Shown: in pieces, positions 18,095 through 26,228 of the stretch | Numbering within the stretch: position 1 is the first letter of the stretch | Layout: each line of letters starts with the position of its first letter | Assembly: GCA_023145575.1 (NCBI GenBank) | Contig: JAGLDN010000276.1 | Span: forward strand, 1-30,153 | Source: Psychromonas sp. | GTDB lineage: Bacteria; Pseudomonadota; Gammaproteobacteria; Enterobacterales; Psychromonadaceae | Direction of reading: 5' to 3' | Length of the DNA: 30,153 nt | Translations under genes and position numbers: made by a program | The notes under the pieces: model-generated | What the model saw: only the letters and a program-made list of their open reading frames with translations | The model's database searches: none | What the model was told of the DNA's origin: nothing

Positions 18095-18838
18095 CTAAAT
18101 ACGTAATAAAGAGTCTGAACTTCTGTCCATCTCTTCGGCGTGTTTCATCATTTTAATTTGAATTTCAAATTGTCGTTGTAAATTAATTAAACTAGTTAAT
18201 TCACTACTTAAATTAACATTAGAATTTTCTAGTGCGCCAGACATTATAGAAACCTCTAAGGACTCCTGTAGAATGCCACCATTATTCATTCGAAATAGAC
18301 CGTCACTACCTCTGATTAAATCTTTCAAAGGTGGATCTACTAATTTCAAACGGCCAATTTCTTCTAGTCCTACACTAGGCGCTCCTTCTGGCCTAACCTC
18401 AACAATGCCATCGGATCTAATATTCAATTTTTCAATTGGCAAAGGTAATTGAATAGGGAAGTCATTATCATAAATAAGTCTATTTCCGCTGATGTCGATT
18501 AAATAACCTTCAGGATCTATCCTAAATTCGCCGCTTCTAGTCATTCCTTCGTCATTTTGCTTAGACTCAACAACAAACCAGCCTTCCCCTTGAATAGCAA
18601 CATCTAGGTCACGTCCTGTGGTACGTAACAAACCACTTTCAAAATTTTCACCTGGAGATTCAGTTACCGCGAACACGCGTGTTGGTAAACCGTCTCCGAA
18701 AGCTTGCATACTACGCGCTTGTTCATAACTTGATTTAAAAGCCGTTGTTCTTGCGTTTGAAATATTGTTACTGTGGATAGACACTGCATTCATCGATTCT
18801 TTGGCACCTGACATTGCAATATAAAGAAACTTATCCAT
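18095..18838 (-). CDS. flgF: Flagellar proximal rod protein FlgF
   Basis: Proximal rod subunit, 247 residues. It starts MDKFLYIAMSGAKESMNAVS, typical of FlgF, and carries the rod/hook motif at SNNISNARTTAFKSS, a central AIQGEGWFVV, and a C-terminal NVNLSSELTSLINLQRQFEI. It is the first gene of a separate unit: a terminator lies between flgE and flgF and a sigma-54 promoter at 18877-18892 directs it. AGAGG lies shortly before the ATG. Confidence 0.96.
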   Translation of the reverse strand: MDKFLYIAMSGAKESMNAVSIHSNNISNARTTAFKSSYEQARSMQAFGDGLPTRVFAVTESPGENFESGLLRTTGRDLDVAIQGEGWFVVESKQNDEGMTRSGEFRIDPEGYLIDISGNRLIYDNDFPIQLPLPIEKLNIRSDGIVEVRPEGAPSVGLEEIGRLKLVDPPLKDLIRGSDGLFRMNNGGILQESLEVSIMSGALENSNVNLSSELTSLINLQRQFEIQIKMMKHAEEMDRSSDSLLRI

Positions 18839-18876
18839 TTAGACCTCTGTTATGTAGTCAACTATATAAATAAAGT

Positions 18877-18892
18877 AGCAAAATCTATGCCA
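18877..18892 (-). promoter_or_regulatory. Sigma-54 (RpoN) -24/-12 promoter of flgFGHI
   Basis: The minus strand reads TGGCATAGATTTTGCT, matching the sigma-54 consensus TGGCAC-N5-TTGCW at all positions except C to T at the sixth. The invariant GG and GC have the required spacing. It lies about 39 bases before the flgF ATG and just downstream of the flgE terminator. Sigma-54 control of rod and ring genes with an FlrC-type activator is known in polar-flagellated Vibrio and relatives. Confidence 0.75.
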
Positions 18893-18920
18893 TAATAAAT
18901 ACACTAACTGATGTCAACAT

Positions 18921-18949
18921 AAAAAAATACACCTCAAAAGGTGTATTTT
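18921..18949 (-). terminator. Rho-independent terminator after flgE
   Basis: An 11-bp perfect stem (18924-18934 with 18939-18949) has a 4-base loop; on the minus strand it is AAAATACACCT / AGGTGTATTTT followed by further Ts (seven in a row counting the stem). It lies 40 bases beyond the flgE stop and before the flgF promoter, separating the two flagellar units. The other strand lacks a good T-run. Confidence 0.8.
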
Positions 18950-18988
18950 CATGTCTAAAAAAAAAATAATTATGGTAAAGAGGAAATG

Positions 18989-20734
18989 TTAGCGGATCTG
19001 TAGAATAGTTTGTTGCAATGTATTATTAACTTCAAGTACACGTGAATTAGCTTGAAAGTTACGTTGTGCTGTAATTAGGTCGAAAAGCTCTGTCGTTAAA
19101 TTGACATTTGACTGCTCCAATGCTGCTGAATTGATCGAACCAAATGAGCCAGCTGCAGCCTCACCCGCAATCGCAACTCCTGACGCTTCTGAAGATGACC
19201 AAGATGATCCTGATTGTGATAACCCTTGAACATTATGAAAACGTACCAGTGCAACACGTGATAAGGGTTGAGATGTACCATTACTATAAGTTGCCTTCAC
19301 TAACCCATCCGAGTCAATGTCTACGCCTGTTAAACGCCCAACAGTGAGTCCATCTTGCTCTAAATTTGTCACTTCAAAATTCGATGAAAATTGCGTTGGC
19401 GCTTGATAGTTCATTGTTAGACGCTGCGTTCCATCTGCACCTGGATCTAAAATACTAGCGCCATCATTTAACACTGTTACCGAGCTTGGATCATCAATAC
19501 CTAAAGCTTGTAATGTTAGGACCTCTGGTGAGCTTCCCTTATATACACCTACAGCATCAAAAGTTAATACTCCACCAGTGATTACCCTCCCGTCTTTATA
19601 TTTATAAGAAGCTTCTCCACTAGCACCATTAGTAGATGCTATAGATAATATAGCGACTGCCTCAGCTTTTTGTTTAACTGCGAAAGCTTCTTTATCTGCA
19701 TCAATTGCTGTAATCACTAAATCAATTGTTGCCTGTTGTCTTGTGTCAGTTGCCGCAGTGCCTGTTGAAATTACTAAAGCAGCACTCGCCGGAGTTGGAT
19801 TTGCCGTATTATCAGCTATAGCATTTACACTAGCGGTTTCAGCTGCTAATGCAGCAGCCTCGGATGCATCAGAAGTAGCTTTCGATGCAGTCGCTGCAGT
19901 TGTGGCTATTCCAACAAGAGTTGATAACCTACTAACCTCTGCATTTAGGTTATCTATAGTATCTCGATTACCGTCGTTATCTAAATCTCTACCGTAAATA
20001 CCTGCAGTAGGCTCCCCTTGATCTACATCCCAAACTGAAACAGGTTTTTCATCTACTGTAACAAAAGTTACCCAGTGGTTATTACCTGTATAAGAGGTGT
20101 TAAATGGTTTAATGTAGTAAGTTGATGTAATATGAGATTCACCTAAAGAATCATATACCGCAACCGATGTTGCATGATTAAAAGTAGATGAATCTTCAGG
20201 ATCAAAAAGCGCAGGGTCATGAGGTACACTCCCAGCAGGAAGATTTAATGCAATATCAATTGTAGACGTCCGAACTGGCACACCAGCGGTTTCTGGGATA
20301 TGTATTGGCTCTGTAGTACTTAAACTAATTGAAGATGACGAGCCGTCCTGATTAACTGGAAATGCTTGTAAAAAATGACCTTGATTAGAAACAATATTAT
20401 TATTGTCGTCCAATTTAAACATACCAGCACGTGTATATTTAAAATCTCGATCAATTTCATTACTCGTTGTTACAAAAAAACCTCGACCAGTGATTGCTAA
20501 ATCTAGCGGATTTTCTGAAAACTTTAAACTACCTTGATGAAACTGTTGAGAAACTGTTGAAGTCTCTACCCCATTACCTGTTTTATTTTTACTGGTAGAC
20601 TGAGAAAAAATACTGTTAAATTCTGCCCGTGACTCTTTAAAACCAACGGTATTTACATTCGCAATATTGTTTGCAGTCGAATTTAAATCTGTTTGCGCGG
20701 CTGCTATTCCGCTTAATGCAACATTAAAAGACAT
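18989..20734 (-). CDS. flgE: Flagellar hook protein FlgE with large Ala-rich insertion
   Basis: Structural subunit of the hook, the universal joint between rod and filament. The N-terminal ANNIANVNTVGFKESRAEFN (21-40) and NPLDLAITGRGFF (75-87) are canonical, as is the C-terminal SNVNLTTELFDLITAQRNFQ with an end in TLQQTILQIR. At 581 residues it is much longer than the usual 400-450. The excess lies mainly in about residues 243-377: a short DLDNDGNRDTIDN stretch (251-263) resembling a calcium-binding loop, then an Ala/Thr/Ser-rich, helix-prone segment, before the conserved GGVLTFDAVGVYKG resumes near 387. It is the last gene of flgB-C-D-E, with a terminator downstream. Confidence 0.95.
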   Translation of the reverse strand: MSFNVALSGIAAAQTDLNSTANNIANVNTVGFKESRAEFNSIFSQSTSKNKTGNGVETSTVSQQFHQGSLKFSENPLDLAITGRGFFVTTSNEIDRDFKYTRAGMFKLDDNNNIVSNQGHFLQAFPVNQDGSSSSISLSTTEPIHIPETAGVPVRTSTIDIALNLPAGSVPHDPALFDPEDSSTFNHATSVAVYDSLGESHITSTYYIKPFNTSYTGNNHWVTFVTVDEKPVSVWDVDQGEPTAGIYGRDLDNDGNRDTIDNLNAEVSRLSTLVGIATTAATASKATSDASEAAALAAETASVNAIADNTANPTPASAALVISTGTAATDTRQQATIDLVITAIDADKEAFAVKQKAEAVAILSIASTNGASGEASYKYKDGRVITGGVLTFDAVGVYKGSSPEVLTLQALGIDDPSSVTVLNDGASILDPGADGTQRLTMNYQAPTQFSSNFEVTNLEQDGLTVGRLTGVDIDSDGLVKATYSNGTSQPLSRVALVRFHNVQGLSQSGSSWSSSEASGVAIAGEAAAGSFGSINSAALEQSNVNLTTELFDLITAQRNFQANSRVLEVNNTLQQTILQIR

Positions 20735-20755
20735 AATATTCCCCTAAATTATTTT

Positions 20756-21451
20756 TTATTTTTCAGAAACTTCAATGGCATCAGCCAGCCTAATCCCGCC
20801 TAAACCTTTAAGGTTTAAATTGACACCTGCATTACCACCACCAAGGCTGACACTTTGAACGTGAGCATAAGAAGCTGTAGTTAACTCTTCTCCCCGCCCA
20901 TTGACCATTCCCGTTGTATTAAACGAGTATTTTCCGTTTGGTAACCTATCTCCATTTTGAGATAATCCATCCCATGATATACGATGGTTTCCTGCACCAA
21001 GATCACCAAGAGGCAAACTACGCACCACAACACCTAATTCATTTTCCACTCTAACCATTACGTTATAAGCACCTGATTTAGTAGTGACCGAGCCTGTTAA
21101 ATTATCCTCTTCACCTAGGTAACCCGTGTTACTTGGAATTAAAACTTTTTTCCCGACTAATGTAGATGCTTCTAGCGCTTTGCTAGAATTTAAAACCTCT
21201 GTCATAGCCCCAAATTCAGCTCCCATCGTTGAGATTCCTTCTGCAGTTGTAAATGACGCCATTTGCGCAATCATTTCTGAATTATCTACTGGTTTGAAAG
21301 GGTCTTGATATGCAAGCTGCTGTGAAAGCAACGCAAAAAAGTCGTCTTGCTGTAATTGTTGTTTAGCATCAATATCTTTGTTTGCCTTGATTTGTTCATC
21401 TGTCAAAGGCACATGTAGATTTAGTCCGCTAAAGCTAGAAATTGAACTCAT
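20756..21451 (-). CDS. flgD: Flagellar hook cap / scaffolding protein FlgD
   Basis: Caps the growing hook and guides FlgE polymerisation; it is removed on completion. It has 231 residues. The FlgD N-terminal signature FFALLSQQLAYQDPFKPVDN (38-57) is followed by EMIAQMASFTTAEGI. A C-terminal FlgD Ig-like segment contains ISWDGLSQNGDRLPNGKYSF. It begins 10 bases after flgC and ends 21 bases before flgE. Confidence 0.96.
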   Translation of the reverse strand: MSSISSFSGLNLHVPLTDEQIKANKDIDAKQQLQQDDFFALLSQQLAYQDPFKPVDNSEMIAQMASFTTAEGISTMGAEFGAMTEVLNSSKALEASTLVGKKVLIPSNTGYLGEEDNLTGSVTTKSGAYNVMVRVENELGVVVRSLPLGDLGAGNHRISWDGLSQNGDRLPNGKYSFNTTGMVNGRGEELTTASYAHVQSVSLGGGNAGVNLNLKGLGGIRLADAIEVSEK

Positions 21452-21461
21452 AAATTACCCC

Positions 21462-21881
21462 TTAACCTTTACCCATTTCCAAAGTACGATTTAGCATTTG
21501 TTTCGCTGCGTCTGCAATTTGTACATTAGTTTGGTATGAACGAGAAGCACTGATCATATTTGCCATTTCCTCCACCATATTTACATTGGAATGGTATATA
21601 AATCCATTTTCATCGGCTTTTGGATGATTTGGTAAATATTCCTTATTTAATTCTGCAGAACTTTCGATAATACCTTCAACATTCACACCTACACTACTAT
21701 TGAGTGAATTTGTAGCATTGGTCATTTCCGCAGAAAAGACAGGATGGCGCGCTCGATACGTTTCATTCACGCTACTACTAACACTGTTCGCATTTGCCAA
21801 GTTACTTGCAGTTGTATTCATACGAACTGCTTGAGCACTCATTCCCGTTGCAGATATATCTAAGACTCTTAATAAACTCAT
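21462..21881 (-). CDS. flgC: Flagellar proximal rod protein FlgC
   Basis: Proximal rod subunit, 139 residues from the chosen start. It has the rod motif TTASNLANANSVSSSVNETY and the C-terminal NVNMVEEMANMISASRSYQT. The open frame extends to a GTG at 21890, but family members begin MSLxxVxDIxxxGMSAQ. The ATG at 21881 gives exactly MSLLRVLDIS and has AAGG eight bases upstream, so it is preferred; the adjacent ATG at 21884 is an alternative. It is the second gene of the flgB unit. Confidence 0.95.
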   Translation of the reverse strand: MSLLRVLDISATGMSAQAVRMNTTASNLANANSVSSSVNETYRARHPVFSAEMTNATNSLNSSVGVNVEGIIESSAELNKEYLPNHPKADENGFIYHSNVNMVEEMANMISASRSYQTNVQIADAAKQMLNRTLEMGKG

Positions 21882-21914
21882 CATTGCCACCTTTTGTTTA
21901 ATTATTTTTAATTA

Positions 21915-22319
21915 CTAGCCTTTAATTGCGCTTCTTAAACTTGTTATTTTACTATTTAAAAAATTTAAACTCGCTTGATATTCAAGGTTATTTCTCATAA
22001 AGAGGCTACGCTCAACTTCAGAATCAACCGAATTTCCATCACCTACATCGTTTTGTTTACTTGCTCTAAACAAAACAGAGCCATCAGAAGATGATTGCCC
22101 TTGCGCAAATTTATGTCTGCTATCTGTCATATTCAAAAAAACGTGTTTACTTTCTGGTGACATTGCATTATTTAATGCTAATTTAAAATCAATATCTTTT
22201 GCCTTATAGCCAGGCGTATCACTGTTGACAATGTTACTTGATAACATTTCAGTGCGTCGCGCTCGAACGCCAATTGTATGCTGATGAATACCAAATGCTT
22301 TCTCAAAGTTAATTGCCAT
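21915..22319 (-). CDS. flgB: Flagellar proximal rod protein FlgB
   Basis: First proximal rod subunit, 134 residues. It contains RRTEMLSSNIVNSDTPGYKA (21-40), KDIDFKLAL, and a C-terminal LEYQASLNFLNSKITSLRSA. The AGGAG site stands before the ATG, and the sigma-54 promoter is 25 bases upstream. It heads flgB-C-D-E. In Vibrio-like clusters cheR lies directly upstream; here 2.1 kb of inserted DNA intervenes. Confidence 0.96.
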   Translation of the reverse strand: MAINFEKAFGIHQHTIGVRARRTEMLSSNIVNSDTPGYKAKDIDFKLALNNAMSPESKHVFLNMTDSRHKFAQGQSSSDGSVLFRASKQNDVGDGNSVDSEVERSLFMRNNLEYQASLNFLNSKITSLRSAIKG

Positions 22320-22343
22320 AAATTTCTCCTATACATAAAAGTA

Positions 22344-22359
22344 TGCAACACTTATGCCA
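22344..22359 (-). promoter_or_regulatory. Sigma-54 (RpoN) -24/-12 promoter of flgBCDE
   Basis: The minus strand reads TGGCATAAGTGTTGCA, which matches TGGCAC-N5-TTGCA except for C to T at the sixth base; GG and GC have exact spacing. The predicted start of transcription, about 12 bases beyond GC, leaves a short leader with the AGGAG ribosome site before flgB. It resembles the second promoter before flgF in all consensus positions. Confidence 0.8.
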
Positions 22360-22505
22360 CTAATTATTGTAGGATGGGATAAATTGCGGGCGTTTAATAG
22401 ATCCTGAGAGAATATTCGACGAATACATTAGGATAGATATTTGGTTATTTTATGTGATTATAAAAACGAATAACCGTCATGTACTTAAATATTATTGCTA
22501 GGAAA

Positions 22506-22945
22506 TTATGGCAAAATTGAGAAGTACATATATGAGGTTTCCCCATAAGAATTTAACGCAGGATATAATACATTCATCACTAATTCACAGTCTATCGTAT
22601 TTAATATTTTATATGATAAAAATGCCTTAAACTTCCAGTCAATCACTCCAACGATGTAGACCATTCCAGCATTAATTTTGATGTATGTGATACCTGTACT
22701 ACAAACTTGATTTGATCTACTAATATCGAGCGCTCTGAACTTGTAACTGTATTTTTTATGTCCATAATTATTTTCTTCCAATTCTGAAGATTTTTGGCCG
22801 TTATATTATTTTCAATTGCAATTTCAGCTTTTTTTTCATTCTCTAATAACTACAACACAAGACTACTTTTAAATTCAGATGAATATATTGTTCATTTTAA
22901 ATCTCATATTTGGTAAATATTATCTCAAATAGGAACAAGGATGTT
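22506..22945 (-). pseudogene. IS3-family insertion sequence remnant (copy 1)
   Basis: Minus-strand pieces of both IS3 open frames remain. An OrfA-like fragment at about 22772-22830 reads KAEIAIENNITAKNLQNWKK. It passes out of frame into an OrfB fragment at 22506-22781 with YSYKFRALDISRSNQVC, then STGITYIKINAGMVYIVGVI and DWKFKAFLSY. In active OrfB the STD of STDITYI supplies the first catalytic Asp; here it is Gly. The middle of the element and the second half of OrfB are missing. The outer end (22870-22945) is related to 24225-24345, giving two copies in the same orientation. Confidence 0.75.
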
Positions 22946-23053
22946 AATTCTTGAATTCAGGATTTTATTGTTTTTTAAATTCAGGTTTGGATTGCTTGGG
23001 GTATTATAAAAATACATCGCAGGATTGTAGAAAATAAAAGTTTCTTCGAAATT

Positions 23054-23659
23054 CTAGTCCCTAAGAATAACCTCTACCTTCAACCGATTGTGGTTTGCTA
23101 AAATACTCTTACCCATTATATGTAAAAAATCGTCAGCCCAAAATACGCCTTTAACGTGATTTTGTCGAAATTGGTTCTGAATCCAAATATCAATAACAAA
23201 AGCATCTAAGCCCCATTGAACAACCATTTCAAGAGGTCCTTCTCTATTTACAACAACGTACGCATGTTCGGTGTCAGAAATAATTTCTATCCTAGATTTA
23301 ATTTCTCTATTTTCTTTTATAGCTATTTTATTCACGTAACTAAGGAATGTTGCTCCCGCTACAGCAGCACAATCTGTGCAGATCCCTTTCCCAAAAGCTA
23401 GGGTTCGGTTGCCTTGAACAATCCATTCTTGTTTAGTTTGAACGATATGCCGTCCACCTAATAAGCTTGGACGGTTTCCGCCAGCTCCTCTAATTCCTGA
23501 CATAACAGTAGCAAGAGAATGCATTTGGGTTTCTTTAGTTGGTATTGTAACGTTTCCTTGATTATACGGAAAAATAGGATCTGTAATGGTTATTCTCTCC
23601 AAATGTCTAGCCACCACTTCCGCGTAATGAAATAGTTTATATGCTTCGTTTGATCTCAT
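23054..23659 (-). CDS. Uncharacterised protein, putative Cys-His-Asp thiol hydrolase/transglutaminase-like
   Basis: Intact 201-residue gene with a good ribosome site (GAGGAA five bases before the ATG). I do not recognise the family by name. The sequence suggests a papain- or transglutaminase-type active site in order. GKGICTDCAAVAGATFLSY (90-108) has Cys94 or Cys97 at the start of a helix, EHAYVVVNR (131-139) has His132 at the start of a strand, and WGLDAFVIDIW (149-159) has Asp157. There is no signal peptide and no membrane helix, so it is cytosolic or exported without Sec. It is flanked on both sides by IS3 remnants in one orientation and inserted between cheR and flgB, so it looks acquired. 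A secreted effector is one possibility; this is inference. Confidence 0.6.
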   Translation of the reverse strand: MRSNEAYKLFHYAEVVARHLERITITDPIFPYNQGNVTIPTKETQMHSLATVMSGIRGAGGNRPSLLGGRHIVQTKQEWIVQGNRTLAFGKGICTDCAAVAGATFLSYVNKIAIKENREIKSRIEIISDTEHAYVVVNREGPLEMVVQWGLDAFVIDIWIQNQFRQNHVKGVFWADDFLHIMGKSILANHNRLKVEVILRD

Positions 23660-24004
23660 AAAAATTCCTCACTTGGTATTGGATTGTGCATACTCACTGA
23701 CAAAACATGAACTTGCTAGGAAATTGCCTATACCCATTACCAATCAAAGTGCTTTATTTAGGTGTTAGTTCGGACACAAAAGCAAGATGCCAGTTGATGT
23801 CTATCAACGATTAATTTCGCAATCGTTTGCAAGTAATTTAAATGAAAAAAATTTATTTAAAACTTATTTTTTTTGGAAGTGGGAGACCCAACGGGTAAGA
23901 ATTATGGAAAAAACATTCGTTGTTGACAAATATCGATTGAACCAGTTAGATCCTCAACTAACTTAACAGGCGGCATTGAAATTACGGCGTTATCTAAGAA
24001 TATT
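23660..24004. other. Upstream region of the thiol-enzyme gene
   Basis: About 340 AT-rich bases without a gene, between the start of the thiol-enzyme gene and the second IS3 remnant. It presumably contains the promoter of that gene. No clear -35/-10 pair or sigma-54/sigma-28 motif was found. Confidence 0.4.
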
Positions 24005-24345
24005 TGCTGCCAATTCTGAAGATCTTTTTGGGGTTATATTATGCACATTTGCAATCTGTGCTATTGTTTTTTTGTATACTTACATTAAATATATGATTTA
24101 TATATTATGCGATAAACTTGCTTGTTTGAGGGAATAAGTAAATGTATGTTACCTTTATGACAGAACAACGTGGAAGCCAGTTGTTTTATTAACTATAATA
24201 GTTAGGTTATTTATTGTAATTGGTATGATTTTATAATTACTCTAAAACAAGCATACTTTTAAATTCAACTGAAAGCGAGCCACCTGTTTTCCTCATTTTT
24301 ACACTCCTGCATTGGTAAATATTACCTCATTTAGGAATAAGGTAA
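24005..24345 (-). pseudogene. IS3-family insertion sequence remnant (copy 2)
   Basis: On the minus strand the element begins near 24345. A GCAGGAG ribosome site precedes an ATG at 24294-24296 that opens an OrfA start, MRKTGGSLSVEFKSMLVLE, soon ended by a stop. After unrecognisable sequence an OrfA fragment KTIAQIANVHNITP follows at about 24010-24070, with the CTTCAGAATTGG block shared with copy 1. OrfB is not present. It is the left end of the same IS family as copy 1, strongly decayed. Confidence 0.7.
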
Positions 24346-24413
24346 TTAATTTAATTTTTCAGGTTTCTTTAGGCACCAAGTTCGTGGCAAAATAATGGTA
24401 TTTATTTATAAAA

Positions 24414-24446
24414 ATAAAAAAAGAGGCAATGATTGCCCCTTTTTTA
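24414..24446 (-). terminator. Rho-independent terminator after cheR
   Basis: On the minus strand, A-run GGGGCAA-TCA-TTGCCTC followed by seven Ts, starting about 16 bases past the cheR stop. This ends the cheV-cheR transcript before the inserted IS3/thiol-enzyme region, so flgB needs its own promoter, which is present. Confidence 0.8.
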
Positions 24447-24461
24447 AGTGATCGCTGTCAA

Positions 24462-25286
24462 TTATTTATGTTGGTAAATAATACCTGGATTGCACCTGAT
24501 CATTTCAAATTTATCGCATAAACCTGTCATTGACTCTGACGCACCTAAGATTAAATATCCCTTAGGATTTAACGCACCCGCAAATTGATTCAAAATTTTA
24601 GATTTCACATCACCTGAAAAATAAATAAGGACATTACGACAAAAAATAATGTCAAACTTTCCTAAAGAGCCATAACTATCAAGTAAATTATAACTTTTAA
24701 AATTAGCTAACCTTTTAACCTCTGGTTTCAACTGCATTTTTCCAGAGCTACCTTGGCATTCGTTGAAATACAGTTTTTTATATTCCGGCTTTAAACCCCT
24801 TGATAGTGCAAGCTGATCATAAATACCTTCTTTACATTGATTAAGCATACTAGTAGAAATATCAGTGCCCGTTATTTGCACGCTAAAATTCACTGAATGG
24901 TGCTTTTTAAAATCTAATGCAGTCATTGCGATAGAGTACGCTTCTTGTCCAGATGAACTCGCAGCTGACCAAACTTTAATATTTTTCTTATTTTCACTCA
25001 TTTCAGGAAATATTTTTTTTGTGAGTAATTCAAACGGATATTTATCGCGAAACCAAAGTGTTTCGTTTGTTGTCATCGCATCTATAACCGCTGCCCTTAA
25101 ATTACGGTTTCGATAGCTCATAGACTCATGAATTAAATCAGATAAACTCTCACAAGAAAATTGCTCCATTAGGGGGACTAACCGACTTTTTACTAAATAT
25201 TGTTTGTTATCGCCCAATACAATGCCACATTGAACCTCTAAAAAGTCTGAAAATTGTTTATATATATCGTCACAAAGAGATCTCAC
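24462..25286 (-). CDS. cheR: Chemotaxis protein methyltransferase CheR
   Basis: Methylates glutamates of chemoreceptors using S-adenosylmethionine, setting receptor adaptation. It has 274 residues: a helical N-terminal domain (about 1-75), TTNETLWFR (72-80), the SAM-binding VWSAASSSGQEAYSIAM (105-121), a second ligand block TDIS (141-144), and FDIIFCRNVLIYF in the latter half. The start is a GTG three bases after the cheV stop, so translation is probably coupled; no earlier ATG fits. It lacks the C-terminal pentapeptide-binding beta-subdomain features I could confirm, so receptor tethering is unknown. Confidence 0.95.
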   Translation of the reverse strand: MRSLCDDIYKQFSDFLEVQCGIVLGDNKQYLVKSRLVPLMEQFSCESLSDLIHESMSYRNRNLRAAVIDAMTTNETLWFRDKYPFELLTKKIFPEMSENKKNIKVWSAASSSGQEAYSIAMTALDFKKHHSVNFSVQITGTDISTSMLNQCKEGIYDQLALSRGLKPEYKKLYFNECQGSSGKMQLKPEVKRLANFKSYNLLDSYGSLGKFDIIFCRNVLIYFSGDVKSKILNQFAGALNPKGYLILGASESMTGLCDKFEMIRCNPGIIYQHK

Positions 25287-25289
25287 TGG

Positions 25290-26228
25290 TTATTTCTCAC
25301 TTATATTAGTTTGTAAGTTAATCACCTTTTGAACAGCAACAGCTAATTCATCAGGATTAAATTTAGCAATAAAATCATCAGCTCCAACTTTTTCAACCAT
25401 TGCTTGGTTAAATATACCACTCAAAGATGTATGTAAAATAATATGTAGCCCTGCCAAATCTTGATCCGCCTTAACTTCTGCTGTAAGTGTGTAGCCATCC
25501 ATTTCAGGCATCTCAACGTCAGAAATCATCAGCGCATATTTATCCGTAACCGGCTGTGTTTTAGAAATACTCTTCAATAAAACAAGTGCTTCTTTGCCGT
25601 CTTTTACCATATCACAGTCAATGCCTAATGCTGATAATGCGCGTTCTATTTGCCTTCTTGCTACCATTGAATCATCAGCAATAAGGATCTTTTTATTAGA
25701 CATTTTTTCTTGGATTGTGCGATCAATCACATCTACTGCTACATCCGTCGCAATGGGTGATATTTCATCAAGAATTTTTTCAACATCTAACACTTCAATA
25801 AGTGATCCTTCTAACTCCGTCACCGCAGTGAGGTAATTGCTACGCCCTACGCCATTAGGCGGTGGTAAAATATTTTCCCAATTGATATTAATAATTCGCT
25901 CGACTGATCCGACCAGAAATGCCTGAACAGATCGATTATATTCAGTGATTATTATAAAACGTGTCTCAAGATCTTCAATTGGCTGCCCTCCCGTTGCAAG
26001 ATTCATATCAATAATAGAAATAGTTTGTCCACGAATATGCGCAATACCTCGCATAGACGGATGAAGTTTAGGTAGTGTAGTTAACGGTGGGCATTGTAAA
26101 ACCTCACGCACTTTAAAAACATTAATACCATAAATTTGACTATCTGATAACTTAAACAATAATAGCTCGAGTCTATTTTGTCCAACTAATTGCGTTCTTT
26201 GATTTACAGAATCTAACACGCCAGCCAT
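25290..26228 (-). CDS. cheV: Chemotaxis coupling protein CheV (CheW-REC)
   Basis: Couples chemoreceptors to the CheA kinase and can be phosphorylated. It has 312 residues: a CheW-like domain (about 18-155; GINVFKVREVLQ, then PSMRGIAHIRGQTISIIDM) and a C-terminal receiver domain (about 178-305) with acidic pair Asp185-Asp186, phospho-acceptor Asp237 in MISDVEMPEMDG, Thr267 and Lys289. The ATG is preceded by AAGGA. It is divergent from flgA across a 92-base gap and forms a two-gene unit with cheR, the arrangement found in Vibrio and Shewanella clusters. Confidence 0.96.
   Translation of the reverse strand: MAGVLDSVNQRTQLVGQNRLELLLFKLSDSQIYGINVFKVREVLQCPPLTTLPKLHPSMRGIAHIRGQTISIIDMNLATGGQPIEDLETRFIIITEYNRSVQAFLVGSVERIININWENILPPPNGVGRSNYLTAVTELEGSLIEVLDVEKILDEISPIATDVAVDVIDRTIQEKMSNKKILIADDSMVARRQIERALSALGIDCDMVKDGKEALVLLKSISKTQPVTDKYALMISDVEMPEMDGYTLTAEVKADQDLAGLHIILHTSLSGIFNQAMVEKVGADDFIAKFNPDELAVAVQKVINLQTNISEK

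Noticed and set aside
22506..22781. Reading the 91-codon frame as a real small protein
   Set aside because: It is an OrfB fragment of an IS3 transposase with a lost catalytic Asp and truncated ends, so it is listed as a pseudogene.
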